64,000 bases of DNA from Perognathus longimembris pacificus (lineage: Eukaryota; Chordata; Mammalia; Rodentia; Heteromyidae), in the NCBI RefSeq assembly GCF_023159225.1, contig NC_063180.1:6321297-6385296 (forward strand). The letters are read 5' to 3'. The notes below the pieces were generated by a model. The model saw nothing but the letters and a program-made list of their open reading frames with translations, was not told the DNA's origin and ran no database searches. Each line of letters opens with the position of its first letter. Within the stretch, counting starts at the first letter, position 1. The translations under genes and the position numbers were made by a program. Shown in pieces: positions 21,285-32,620 of the stretch.

Positions 21285-21500
21285 CTTTTTTTTTTTTTTT
21301 TTTTGCAATAGACAAATGGTCTTTAATGGCAGGATGAGTGTGATGCTGTGATTGTTATATACCAAAGACACTCCGCAGACCCTGCCTGGGTCTGGGTTTG
21401 CATGAATGACTTCTATTGTCCAATAAAGAAGTTCCATCTCACATATATTAAATGGTGTTCTGGGCTTCTTCTTAAAAATGTTTTGGTATGATAACACTAG
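21285..21500 (-). pseudogene. 3' end of a retrocopied transcript
   Basis: A T-run at 21285-21304 is the A-tail of a minus-strand copy. TTTAAT at 21322-21327 gives an ATTAAA polyadenylation signal 17 bases before the tail, the expected distance. The upstream sequence does not resemble the L1 or SINE families of the window and has no recognisable protein, so it may be a 3' UTR. The 5' limit is not visible. Confidence 0.4.
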
Positions 21501-21677
21501 CTTGGTATATTTTAAAAGATATCCCTTATCTTTTAGAGCTAAATTTTTAAAGAGTATTTTAGAGAGTATATGTGTGGGTGAAATAACCCCAAAGGGAAGG
21601 CCGAAAGTAGGTAATTATTGAAGCTGAGCAACAAATACAACAGATTCTGGGTTCTCTATTCTTGCATAGGTTTGAAA

Positions 21678-21952
21678 TGTGTGTGTGTGTGTGTGTGTGC
21701 ATGTGTGCCCGTGGGTATGTGCACACACTTATACTGAGGCTTGAACTCAGGGCTTCATGTTCTGACTCAGCATTTTTGCTTATGACTAGAGCTTCACCAC
21801 TTGAAACACATCTCCACTTCCAGCTTTTTGCTAGTTAATTGGAGATAAATAAAACCTTGTAGATTTGTTTGCCCAGGCTAACTCTGAACCATGATTCTCA
21901 AACCTGTCTCCTTAGTAACTAGAACATAGGTGTGAGGCACTGGTGCTTGGCT
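21678..21952 (-). repeat. B1-like/Geo SINE with (TG)n at its 3' side
   Basis: TG array at 21678-21699, then from 21736 the reversed right module ('gaggcttgaactcagggc') and reversed left module ('gctagttaattggagataa', 'cttagtaactagaacatagg'). Confidence 0.75.
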
Positions 21953-22099
21953 ATTTAAAAGTCAATTATTTTCAACAAGGACCATGGGTTAATTGGCTCC
22001 AGCTGTGCCAGGCTCCAGCCTCCTTTGCTGGAGATGGGGTCATTCACACAGCCCTGCCTGGGCCTCCACATGCCCAACCTGATGATTTGTGATGGGGTA

Positions 22100-22610
22100 G
22101 GAAGACAATGAGAGAAGCCTTAGTAGACTGCTAATGCCTGATTTGAGCCCTAAAAAAAAATGTCTCCCAATGGGAGGATTTATTGGATTTAGGGAAGGGA
22201 GACTGGCAGAGCAGGGACACACCAGAAAAATGATATTCCTGAGGCCTGGGAAAGGACTAGATATAGATGTGATACAAGTTGACTCAGAGAGGCAAACTGA
22301 TGCTAAAGGTGTTTGCTGCTGGACTGAGATACATCAAAGAGAGCAAGTCAGGACAGGTAAGATAGAACAGGAGCCCTGTCACCCAGTAACTTATGGACCA
22401 CTCCCATCACCACATTGCCTTCCCTGGCACTAAGAGTGTTCAGTGCATACACCGCGAAAGCTCTTTCTTCACCCCTACAAGATACCAATGAAAACAGGGA
22501 TAGATGCCTGTTGTCTTCATAATAAAGCTGCAAGTTCTTCCTGAGGGCTGGGAACGGCTCTGTTGTCTTCCAGGTAGAGACAGTCAGAGGTGCTGATAGT
22601 TAAAAATAAG
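22100..22610. other. Unique sequence, nothing recognised
   Basis: A 99-codon + frame (22134-22433) passes a possible splice donor, acag/gtaaga at 22353, but has no family match that I know. Confidence 0.35.
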
Positions 22611-22618
22611 TTACAATG

Positions 22619-22852
22619 TAGCAAGGCACCTGTGGCTCACATCTGTTATCCTAGACACTCAGGAGGCTGAGATCTGAGGGTGGCAATTGGAAGCCAGCCC
22701 CAGCAGGAAAGTCCCATGAGATTCTGATCTCCAACCAACTACCAAAAAAATCCAGAAGCTGGGCTGTGGCTCAAGCAGTAGAGCATTAGCCTTGTGCACA
22801 AAAGTTCAAGGACAGCATCCAGGCCCTAAATTTAAGCCCGAAGACCAGTACA
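22619..22852 (+). repeat. B1-like/Geo SINE
   Basis: 'gcaaggcacctgtggctcac', 'cactcaggaggctgagatc' and 'gtggctcaagcagtagagc' in order, with A-rich tail. Confidence 0.85.
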
Positions 22853-22883
22853 AAAAAAAAGGAAAAAAAAAAAAAAAACCTAT

Positions 22884-23057
22884 AATAGCCATGCTCTGGC
22901 TAGTAACTAATCAGGAGGTCAAGATCTAGCCTGAGCAGGAAAATTTGATAGACTCTATCTCCAAAATAACTAGTATAAAGCCTGGCTGTAGGCAAGGCTC
23001 AAGTGGTAGAGTGCCGGCTTAGGAAGCATGAGACATGAGTTCAAACCCCAATACTGC
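22884..23057 (+). repeat. Diverged SINE of the same group
   Basis: 'actaatcaggaggtcaagat', 'ggctcaagtggtagagtgc' and 'gagttcaaaccccaatactg' are recognisable, with internal losses. Confidence 0.55.
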
Positions 23058-23234
23058 AATCATTCAATCAATAAAGGGCTATTTTAAGGTACACACTGGT
23101 ACCCTGTGTCATTCCCAAGAATGCTGATGCTGAACCGCTTCTCATGTGCTGACTTGACAGCCATGAATTTTCTTTGATGAAAGGACTATTCAGACCTGAC
23201 ATTCATTGAAGGATTTATTTGGTTTAGTTTCACA

Positions 23235-23706
23235 TCTTAGAGGGAAAGCATTTGGTCTTTCCATCATTGAGTATGATGTAAGATGTTAGTTTCAGTATGT
23301 ACTTTCTTCATCCAAATGAGGTTCTTCCTTACTTCCCTTTTATTCTTAGTTTGCATAGGGCTTTCATCATAGACAGGTGTTGCATTTTGTGACACTTTTT
23401 CCTCCTTCAGTTCTGCTTGCTTAGTCAGTTACTGTGTGAGTGTTGTTGATTTTTTTTTTCAAATGTTAGACCAGCTTGCATTCCACTGAGAAGCTTCATT
23501 ACTGGATTCAATTTACTAAAAAAAAAAAAAATGCTTTGCATTTTATGTTCATGAGGTCTGTATTCTTTTTCTTGTAATGCCTCTATCTAATTTGGGTGTC
23601 AAAGTAATGCTGGCTTCATAAAATGAATTGGAAAAACAGCCTCTTTTTAAAATTGTCTGGAAGAGTTTATACAGAATTGACCTCATTTCTTCCTTAAATC
23701 TCAGTC
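23235..23706 (-). repeat. L1 ORF2 fragment (reverse transcriptase region)
   Basis: Sequence order matches the reverse complement of LINE-1 ORF2 as I recall it: 'ccatcattgagtatgatg', 'agggctttcatcatagacag', 'ccagcttgcattcc', 'gattcaatttacta', 'gtaatgctggcttcataaaa' and 'tggaagagtttatacag'. The frame is broken and it is plainly an inactive relic. Confidence 0.75.
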
Positions 23707-23840
23707 ACTATCACTTGATAATTGCCCTCACTACAACTTTTGCCATGTCCATGTCCTCTGCCCATCCACATGCATTTCTTCAAACTGCTTAAAAGCTCCA
23801 GAGAAGGCATCCTGTAAGGAAACATTTTGTGTGTTTATGC

Positions 23841-24066
23841 GCCAGTATTGGGGTTTGAACTCAGGGCCTGGGTACGTCTCTTGAGCCTTTACACTCAAGG
23901 TAGATGCTCTAATACTTGAGCCACAACTCCACTTCCAGCTCTTTGATGGTTAATTGAAGATAAGAGTCTCACAGACTTTCTTGCCTGAGCTGGCTTTGAA
24001 CCACTATCCTCAAATCTCTGTCTTCTGAGTAGCTAGGATAATCGGCATGAGCCACTAGAGTCAGGC
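23841..24066 (-). repeat. B1-like/Geo SINE
   Basis: 'ggggtttgaactcagggc', 'gatgctctaatacttgagcc', 'gatggttaattgaagataag' and 'tgagtagctaggataatcgg' follow the reversed order. Confidence 0.85.
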
Positions 24067-24069
24067 TTG

Positions 24070-25401
24070 TAAGGACACTTTTAATCCCTATCCTGACTGG
24101 AGGCCATATTGTCTGTCCTCGAGCTCTGATAGTTCAGAATATGGATCAGAGTTGCCTCATGCAGCCCCTAGTTTCTGTAGGGACTCACAGATGAGCCCCT
24201 TCCTGTGTCAAGGCCGAACTCTTGCTGTGCAATGGTCTGGACAGTAGAAGGGACCATGGGAGCTGGAAGTATCTCCACCCACCCAGGGCAGCAGCGATGA
24301 GGACAGGCTGGCCATGGAGACAGCAGTGCATTCCTTCCCATGGTGCTGGACTCACAGCAGTTTGTGCCTGAGACATGGGCCTGGCCCAGCACCCTTCTGT
24401 CCCAGCAAAAGAAGTCAAGACTGAGCATGGCAAAACAACCCACTGAACACAGGAGGAAGTAGTGGCAGCATCAAGCGAGACCCCTGTCCCCTAACTCCTG
24501 TCCCTGCCCCCCAGCTCCTTTGGACTCTGCCCACAAGGAGCACTTCCAAATCATATGGACAAAGGAGGACAAGGTCAGGGGAACTAGATGGCTTTCACCT
24601 GGGTTTGGCTATCATCCTGGTTGGACCCCTGGAAGCTATGGATTCCATCCAGCAGCGACTGTCCACCCTTCACTTTGAGCCCAGCCCCCATGACTATTTG
24701 ACCCCCCTCCCACTGGCTTGGTAATGACTCCCGACCACTGTCAGTGCCTCAGTGCCTTCAATACCACTTATGGCATCTCTGCAAATACTGCCTTAACCCA
24801 CATAGGTCTTCAGAAATCCCCTACATGACATATAGGAGTGTCCTACCTGTCATCCACCTACTAATTCTCTTCATGCTTGATGACACAAGCCACTAAGAAA
24901 ATGCTTCCTGCTTCTAACCCAAATACAGTGAACCCCATCACCCACAGCACCTCTTTGTTGGTGCCATGTGTTTCCACAGGAAGGTGCATCCCATCTACAT
25001 ATGTGTCCCAGAGGCAAAGTTTGCAGCTGCTCCCTGGACAGACATCTTGTTTTGCCTCTTCTGGGAGCACAACTTGCCCAACATAGAAGACTCACACATC
25101 CCCCAGATACAGGGGATCCTGTGGCACAAAGGGGAAAGCAGTGCCACTTATGTGACTTGAGCTGAGGGGAAAGACCCAGTCCCATAGATGGCTCATTCAC
25201 ATGAAGTGCAAAATCCAGAGATGATTCCAGAAGCATCTCCAGGATATTTAGAAACATAGCAGATTCCCAGAAAGGGCAGACAGTCCTGACCACAGCACAC
25301 ACATCCAACTAAAGCACCAATGGCTGGGAGTACCTGTGCGGGCAAGTCTAGCATAAGGATGATTCTAGTCTTGATAAAGGAAACAAATGTGTACCAATAT
25401 G

Positions 25402-25405
<4 letters not shown>
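24070..25405. other. Unique sequence with no supported gene
   Basis: Several frames of 60-145 codons on both strands, none with recognisable domains. The + frame around 24600-25090 is partly open but cut by stops. I see no repeat consensus here. Confidence 0.4.

Positions 25406-25409
<4 letters not shown>

Positions 25410-25448
<39 letters not shown>
25410..25448. repeat. (CA)n microsatellite
   Basis: About 19 CA units, preceded by 'gcatacacat' variants. Confidence 0.9.
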
Positions 25449-25451
<3 letters not shown>

Positions 25452-25831
25452 CTGGGCTTTGCTTTGCTCTATCATTACTGATAACAGCAGAGGAAAAAAA
25501 GAGAAATAAAGACAATATCTTCAGAATGTAGAGAACAGAGGGCTTGCTGGGTTGAGCCTGCCTGCTTTGGAAACCACAGATTTGAAAATATGCCATGTTC
25601 CCTGGTTTAATACTTCTTACATAGAAATCACCACACCATAGGCTCCAGAGGCAGAAGTAGGCCTGATGCTCAATGCAGTGACCCGAGCTCATTCCTCATG
25701 CCAGCCAGGTTGAGAGGAAACTTGGATGTCACCTTGAACCGCTACACCTCCCCCCCCCCATGACCCCTGCCAGCAGATTACAACATAGTATTTTGACCCA
25801 GGGGACAAGAAGAACTGTTTCTGGGAATCCA

Positions 25832-25893
25832 GCTGTCACCTACTGGATGTTGAAGTGCAATTTCCAAAGGGCCCATTTCCCAGGAACTGCATG
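25832..25893 (+). repeat. Copy A of a locally repeated segment
   Basis: Shares 25 identical bases (25861-25885) with 26855-26879, plus similar flanks ('gctgtcacc', 'gatgttg'). The relation may be a local duplication or two copies of an unrecognised old repeat. Confidence 0.5.
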
Positions 25894-26118
25894 CTGTATT
25901 AATTCCTCATTTGGGGAGTTATTAGGTGGGTATTTGTTTACTCCTCTATTCAAGGAGGTTATGAACAGGTAAAAAGGGAAGAAAACCAATATTTACTGAG
26001 GGCCAGCTATTGGCTGGCAGGCAGGGCTTGGATTGTTGTCTTGTTTGCATGAAGTGCTTAGGCTCTGACTGTGGATGCTGAAAAATAATGATGAATGTGG
26101 GAATTAAGATGCCTCATT

Positions 26119-26362
26119 AGCCAGGTGACAGTAGCTCATGCCTGTAATCCTAACTACTCAGGAAGCTGAGATTTGAGGATCCAAGTTCAGTCAGCCTAGA
26201 TTCTTACCTATGACCTTCAAATCTGTGACTTTTATCTCCAATTAACCAGAGAAAAGCCAGAAGTGCAAGGGTGGCTTAAGTGGTAGAGTGCCAGCCTTGA
26301 GTGGAAAAGGTAAAGTAAAACATGAGACCCTGAGGTGAAGTCCAGTTACCTGCACCAAAAAC
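26119..26362 (+). repeat. B1-like/Geo SINE
   Basis: 'gccaggtgacagtagctcat', 'actactcaggaagctgag' and 'taagtggtagagtgccagcc' in order. Confidence 0.85.
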
Positions 26363-26464
26363 CCAAAAAGCCTCATGTTTTCAAAGCCTCATACAGCATA
26401 GAACTATATGTTCTGAGGCACACACAGTGATCCCCACAGTTGCAGTAAGCAGACCTGTGCTCCC

Positions 26465-26560
26465 CTTTCTACTGATGAGCAACTCCAGGCTCAAGGCATT
26501 GAAGAGATTTGCTTACCTGGGCTCACCAGCTGAACTGCACCTGGACTTGCTCTCACAGCC
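26465..26560 (-). repeat. MIR SINE fragment
   Basis: 'actgatgagcaactccaggc', 'agatttgcttacctgggctc' and 'accagctgaactgcacc' follow reversed MIR. Confidence 0.45.
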
Positions 26561-26824
26561 TTGACCTTGTACCCAGGGTTTCAGAGATTACTGGCCTCAG
26601 GATGAGAAAGGGCTCCTCACATATGACTAGAGACTGGGGATTTTAAGGAGAACAGAGCATCTGGGGACAGAAGTTGGTTGGTATAGAACAATGGCCTTGT
26701 TGTTATCTGTGGCCTCACCCTCACCCCTCCTCAGGCTCCTCCTGAGGAGCAGCACCTCAGTCCAAGGTGTCAGCAGTCACCTGGCCCTGAGGTGAAGTAA
26801 GGCCTTCTGACACCATGAGGCTGG

Positions 26825-26887
26825 GGCTGTCACTTCCCAGATGTTGGAATGCAGTTTCCAAAGGGCCCATTTCCCAGGAGCTCATGT
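26825..26887 (+). repeat. Copy B of a locally repeated segment
   Basis: Partner of 25832-25893 on the same strand, about 1 kb away. Confidence 0.5.
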
Positions 26888-27699
26888 CCCTGAGAGGGTG
26901 ACACAGCTCAGAACTGTCACCTTCTCAGCATGGGACGGACAATGGCCCTTCCTATGGTGAAAACCAGGTGTCAGTGGTGATTATGTGTTAAGCAAGGCAC
27001 TGCAATATACCCAGATACATTCCCTTCTTCCTCGGCTCATTTCCTGGGTGGGAGAAGAAGAGACCCTCCCTGCCCCCATGTGTCCCTATCACCAGAACCA
27101 TGTGGCTCCAGACAGTCTTTGAACCCACGAAGCCTACTGGTAAGGGGAGAGGGACAGGATATTTCTCCTTAACAGCCACACCTGGAGCAGGGTAAGGGAA
27201 ATAGGGTCAGGGACAAGGGCGCCAGAGGAGAGCAGTTAGCAGGAGCCTCAGTCTGTGCCCAGCTGGGCTCAGATACTGGCCTGTGCAAGCCCTTTGGCCA
27301 GGAAGAAAACCTACCCTGCCAGGTGAGATGGCTCAAAGGAGGAAGGAAGCCCACAGAACAGGGAAGTCACTGAAGACCAAAGCCAGAGGCCTAAGTAAAA
27401 TAGCCAGGCAGAGGGAAATCAGGACCCAGACCTGGAAGCACTGGCAACCCCACACCCTGGTGCACACAGGCACAGCTGCATACATATGCATGCATGGCAC
27501 CGACACTGCCACCCTGCCATCACTGTGGCTCCGGGTCTCATAGATGTGAGTGTCACCAGAGCTCCCTAGGAGCAGGGTTCAGCTTCAAGGATGTGTGGGA
27601 AATGAGGGTGGACCTCTAGATCTCACTTAGTGGAGAGAATGAAGTGAGCAGATATGTGGAGAGCTCACACATCTAAGCTGGTAATAAAACAGGAGAGGG
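26888..27699. other. Unique sequence, nothing recognised
   Basis: GC-rich unique sequence with no repeat and no exon that I can support. Confidence 0.4.
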
Positions 27700-27929
27700 A
27701 GCTGGATGTCAGTGGCTCATGCCTATCATCCTTTCTGTACATAGGCTGAGATCTGAGGATCATGATTTGAAGCCAACCCAGGCAAGAAGGTTCATGAGAG
27801 TCTTACCTACAATTATCCAGTTAAAAAAAAAAAGCCAAAGTGGAACTGTGGCTCAAGTGGTAGCATGTTAAACTTTGAGCACAAAAGCTCAGACACCAGT
27901 ACCTAGGCCCTGAGTTCCAATCCCAGGAC

Positions 27930-27976
<47 letters not shown>
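27700..27976 (+). repeat. B1-like/Geo SINE followed by (CA)n
   Basis: 'gctggatgtcagtggctcat', 'aggctgagatctgaggatc' and 'tggctcaagtggtagcatg', ending 'aatcccaggaccag'. The CA array at 27933-27976 replaces the A-tail. Confidence 0.85.
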
Positions 27977-27978
<2 letters not shown>

Positions 27979-28329
27979 AGGAGGGAGATGAAAAACAGAT
28001 CATAGATTGAGGAGACAGGAGATTGTATAGGTTAGACCTCTTTACAGACACCCTTTTACCCATCTTCATCTTCCCACTACCCCGAGAACAGGAAGATCAG
28101 CACCACCAGGTCTACCCAAGCCTGGATCATGTGATGGCTTGCACATTGAAAGCCACTCTGAGGTGACTCTCACCTCCTGAGTGTGGGTATGTGTGAGAGG
28201 GAGACTCTCTGTTCATGAACTCACTCATAGGGACCACCCGGCATTCCCCACTCTTCCTCCTAGGCAGATGGAAAGCAGAGATCTGAGTCAACAGATCAGG
28301 TGGGAACTGCAAGACTCTCCCTGAGTCCA

Positions 28330-28430
28330 GTAAATAAATATTTTTGTGAGCAGCTTCTAGATACAGAGCTGGGACTGGGAACTGCAGGAAGACATCTACA
28401 GATGAAGGCAAAGCAAGCCATGCAATGAAT
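28330..28430 (-). repeat. L2 3' end fragment
   Basis: 'agtaaataaatatttttgtg', 'gcttctagatacagagctg' and 'gaactgcaggaagac' are the reversed L2 end. It lies inside the 148-codon - frame at 28127-28573, which is therefore not a gene. Confidence 0.6.
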
Positions 28431-28439
28431 GGTAGACAG

Positions 28440-29320
28440 CAATGCACCAAGGGACACAAGAGCTGAAAGCATGACACGGGGGACTTGTGGTAGGTGTGGG
28501 AGACAGAAAGCAGGATTACACCCCCAGTTTTCTCAGTGCTTTGAGTCATGTCACTGTTTCCTCTATACTCCAATTTGTGATTTTAATTGCAAAAATGGGG
28601 CACTCATTGGAAGTTCCTCTCCTGATAGGTCAGTTACTCCAGGAAGGACAGGTGGGTGGAAGGGCAAGTCACCTATCCCAGGACAAACAAGCTTCCTATA
28701 CCACATGTATCATATGTTCCATTTCATTTCTGCAGTCTCAGAGCACATCTGATGATACTTCTCTAAGAATTCTAGATTAATCCAATGATTTCCAAATGCT
28801 TTTGCAAAGTAAAATAAAAAAAAAACAATGTTGCAATCAAGGCAACATAATGGCCAATTCATTTTTGTTGAAGATCTATAGATCAGAGGTCTCTATTCCT
28901 GTCCATGAACCCCTGCCCAGCACTCCCAAGATTCATCCTGCCAGTGTTCTGGAGGACAAGATGTGAGAACCACTAAGCCACTCCATCCCTTTAACTGTAA
29001 GCACAGACCTGTGATTTGTGCCCTCAAAGGCAAATGACGTTGCTGACATTAGTGCTGAGAGCACATTATCTTGTTTTCTGTTCAAGTGTGCCAAGCTGAT
29101 TTCTCTCGTGTAATTGCAAATTCCAAGTGGACTCTGTGTTCTTGCCAACTTGCACATCTCTAAACCCTGAGAAAACACTTGCAAGAATTCTTGGTTACAG
29201 AGACAGGAATTGAACACAGAGTGCTTGGGCCAGTAGCTGACCTGGGAAGGTGAATCCTGATGGATGTCCTACTTTAGTGCATAAAGAATGATAGGCAGGC
29301 ACACTCAGATGACCCACACC
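28440..29320. other. Unique sequence, possible conserved patch
   Basis: 29030-29140 is repeat-free with a CRE-like half site (tgacgt at 29035-29040) and a POU-like 'taattgcaaat' at about 29111. These are single-site matches and carry little weight alone. Confidence 0.25.
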
Positions 29321-30205
29321 AGTGCTAAAGCCCCAGAAACATCCACCTGCCAGTGCACCAGCATTTCCTCAGGGAAAGCCTGGCCACTGGCAGGTGCGAA
29401 GGCCACATATGGTGTGGGCCATCTAGAGAACTAGCAGAAGGGCGTTGGAGGATAGGCACAGAATTCTCTTGCCAGGTGGGGGATCTGGCCTGAAGTGGAG
29501 AGGCTTCAGCCCAGGAATGGGGGAGACTCTCACTCTGGGTACCAGTAAAGGAAACATTTTCATAAGCCACCCTAGCCGGGGCAGTGTAGCTGCTCTCAGC
29601 TGAGTGGGACTCTCCTGTGTATTATTAGATAATGTGTTCCTGAACAGCCTCTGGGCTGGTGGTTTTAGCACTTCCACGTGCAAACGCGGAAGCAGGGCCT
29701 TTGCGGGGTTTTGCGAAGTCTTGTCCAGACACAACCTGTAAGTATAGGAACAATCTCCCTGTTCCTAGGCCTTCAAAGTTCATGCTTTCACAGTTGTAGT
29801 TTGTGCTAGCCAGCTGGCCACCTGAGATGAGATAGAGAGCGGAATTTAAAGGGATTTTCTTAAAGGTGGTTTTGGGATCTGAACTCTACTCTTAACTGGC
29901 AGCCATGACTTTTGGGTCCTCCTGGCACAAACAGGGCAAGAACCAGCTTCTAAGCCCCTCTGAGCACTGCTAACCTCAAAAATACCTTGAAGCCATGAGC
30001 AGGGCCAGGGCTCAGCAGCCTGGGTGCAAATCCGCTCACCTCAGAACACTGGCTTGGAGCCCACTGAATATGTACTCAGAAGCCCAATAGAATCCCAACA
30101 AGAGGAATTAATTGCTCCTCCCTGTCCCTACCACCTGTGATCACCTTCCACAAAACAAAGAACAAATTCCTCATCTGGGATCCTGATTACTTTGTTGTTT
30201 TCCCT
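29321..30205. other. Unique sequence, nothing firm
   Basis: CACGTG E-box at 29675-29680, set within short inverted arms (cttcc...ggaag), and several CpGs nearby. The - frames at 29325-29734 have no recognised domain. Confidence 0.3.
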
Positions 30206-30207
30206 TT

Positions 30208-30404
30208 TCTGGTGGGGAATTGATCTTAGAGCTTGCACTTGCTCAGCAAGCCATGCCCCTAGTAGTTTGCTCTTAGTTGTTTTTTATTTTTGATAGTGGT
30301 AGGGTCTTGAGCTAACTTTTCTCTCAGGCTGACTTTGAGCTAAGATCCTCCTATCTCCACCTCCTAAAGGGCTGGGATTATAGGAATAAAACACTGTGCC
30401 TGAC
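30208..30404 (-). repeat. B1/ID-type dimeric SINE, old
   Basis: Left part reads as a reversed ID-like monomer ('ggggaattgatcttagagc', 'gctcagcaagccatgcccc'). Right part reads as reversed B1 ('caggctgactttgagc', 'gggctgggattatagg'). Confidence 0.5.
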
Positions 30405-30595
30405 ACAACCACTTGTTTGTTGCAACTAAATTTCCTCACCTTCATTCCTCTTTAGAGACTAGCAGCATCCTGTGGTCCACTTGAGTAACTCTGTCCCGGG
30501 AGGGCACTGCTATTAAGGCTGGAGGTCTCAACGGATGCTTAGGAGGATTGGATATGCACCTGAAGCGTCATCAGATTTAATTCCTCAGGCTTTGT

Positions 30596-30850
30596 TAAAA
30601 AAAAATTTTATTGTTAGTATAAAGGTGATATACAGAGGGGTTATAGTTACATAAATCGGGTAAAGAGTACTTTTCTTTATGGACAATGTCACTCCTTCCC
30701 TTGTTCTCTCCCAGTTTTTCCCTCCCTTCCCTACCCACAAGTTGTAGAGTTCATTTTCAACATAGTCTGTATTGAGTACCACTGATGCATTTGTTTACCC
30801 TTGGTCCCTCCATTTCTGTGCCTCCCCTTACCCTCCTAAAGACAGATAAA
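30596..30850 (-). repeat. L1-type 3' UTR fragment
   Basis: Starts with A/T runs, then 'ttttattgttagtataaagg', 'ggggttatagttacataaat' and later 'cattttcaacatagtctg'. Similar in plan to the tail fragments at 37.4 and 43.8 kb. The far limit is uncertain and could reach 31350. Confidence 0.4.
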
Positions 30851-31375
30851 GGGACACACAAGACAAAAAGAAAACAAAACAAAAACATCAACAATCTAAA
30901 ACCTCTTGTTTCCATTTCCTGGAGTTCATTTTGATAACTATTATTTTATATGATCACAGACATGTAGGCATTGTACCTTTGTGTTCCTCCCATAAGAGTA
31001 TCCTCCTTTGGTCTCACCATGTGTGGATGCCTAGAATCCTGTACAAGTTGGTGACCTGAAAGAGCAGAAGATCTCTCTCAGACTGGCCTTGTCATATTGG
31101 TCCTCTGAGCTGGCTCAGAAGTGAATGGCTTTTCCTAGGTTTAGCTTTCAGAGTCCCCCCCGCCCCCATCTTGGTGGCCTTTCCCTGGGCACTGAAGACT
31201 TTTCATTATGCTCACATTGCATCTTTCCAGGTTGCTTGCTTGGCCCTAAGACAGCCATTGAACTCAAAGAGAAAGAAACGTAAGAAGAGGTTTCCCTAGT
31301 GCCTATGAGTAGTGAGCTCCCTCTCTTCAGTGATACTCAGATGTAGGTTTTCCAATGGTAGAAATGTAGGCGATA

Positions 31376-31588
31376 CGGGGCTGGGGATATAGCCTAGTGG
31401 CAAGAGTGCCTGCCTCGGATACACGAGGCCCTAGGTTCGATTCCCCAGCACCACATATACAGAAAACGGCCAGAAGCGGCGCTGTGGCTCAAGTGGCGGA
31501 GTGCTAGCCTTGAGCGGGAAGAAGCCAGGGACAGTCTCAGGCCCTGAGTCCAAGGCCCAGGACTGGCAAAAAAAAAAAAAAAAAAAAA
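31376..31588 (+). repeat. Young IDL-Geo SINE with exact 15-bp target-site duplication
   Basis: Both monomers are complete. Diagnostic young forms are present: 'gatatagcctagtggcaag', 'ggatacacgaggccctagg', 'gagcgggaagaagcc' and 'gagtccaaggccc'. The site gaaatgtaggcgata is repeated exactly at 31361-31375 and 31589-31603. A long uninterrupted A-tail agrees with recent insertion. Confidence 0.97.
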
Positions 31589-31984
31589 GAAATGTAGGCG
31601 ATAGATCCATAGTGTTCAGTGGAACAGAGACAGACAAGACAGAGAAGACAAAGTGTTTTGCAATTTTCTCATTCTTTGACAGGGGCCTTTGCCCCGTCAA
31701 ACTTGGCTTCAATTCAAGCAGAAAGGTAGATTTAGCCGTATACAGTAAGCAAGCCTCAAAGTGGACTCTGGTCCTTTGCTTTGGATCCATTCAATGAGAG
31801 CTCTGATCAGTAAGGCACACAGGGGTTCAGGGGGAAGAGGGCTACATGGAAAGTTTGTCTGTCTCTGCTCTCCCCTGAGGGTCAGACTCAGGATTCTGGG
31901 GATCCGTGCAGCTTCATCCTCACTCTGCACCAAGGCCCTCCTATGTCCCCAGACAGACTGGGGGTAGGCACCACGTGCCTCCCC

Positions 31985-32062
31985 TGAGCCTCACTACCAC
32001 TCCTGGGGCAAGGCTTGGCATCTGGTTAAAGCCTAATAAATATTTGCCAAATGAACAGAGCT
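31985..32062 (+). repeat. L2 3' end
   Basis: 'ggcaaggcttggcatctgg' and 'cctaataaatatttgccaaa' match the L2 end in forward order. It lies inside the 259-codon + frame at 31906-32685. Confidence 0.6.
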
Positions 32063-32573
32063 GCTACTCAAGCAGCCAGGAGAGCCGAACAAAGTCGCCT
32101 TCCCACGAAGGGCTCCACCATGTTCTGGCCTTGCTGGAATTCGAGGCAGCCCAGGCTCCTCCCAGGGCCTCTCCCCACATGTATGGGGCCCCTACCTGCA
32201 AGTTTCCCTCAAGTGTTGCTTATGGCCCACTTGTTCATGAAGTAGGACCAGGGCCCCCCAGCCTCAAAGACAGATGCAATCACTTCCATACTGCCACCCA
32301 CATCCTTGTAGCTGTGGGGCTGGAGCTTCTGCTGCTGACAGTAGCAGCCACTATCAGCCTCACTGCGCCAACCCTGTGGAGGGGACAGAAACCTGACCAG
32401 GCTGCCAATGCACAAATATTTGCTGTGTGCCTATCAGGCACCCAAGAACTGGTGTGGCAGCTAGCCAGGCAGGGCATCCAGGGCCCAGCAGCTGGGCTGT
32501 GTACAGTTGAGGGGTCCCTTAGAAGCCTTTGCTGTGCTTCCCGTGTCAAGCTCCTGGTGTTTAGCACTTTCAG

Positions 32574-32576
<3 letters not shown>
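32063..32576. other. Non-coding sequence under a long chance frame
   Basis: The + frame at 31906-32685 passes through an L2 end and a CA array (Thr-His repeats). I do not call it a gene. A short reversed L2-like relic is seen near 32405. Confidence 0.5.

Positions 32577-32619
<43 letters not shown>
32577..32619. repeat. (CA)n microsatellite
   Basis: About 21 uninterrupted CA units. Confidence 0.95.

Positions 32620-32620
<1 letters not shown>

Noticed and set aside
24600..25090. Partly open + frame that briefly recalled a retroviral envelope-like string
   Set aside because: Several stops, no hallmark motif, no LTR or pol sequence nearby; the resemblance is too weak to call.
28127..28573. 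148-codon - strand open frame
   Set aside because: Contains an L2 fragment in its middle, so it is repeat-derived.
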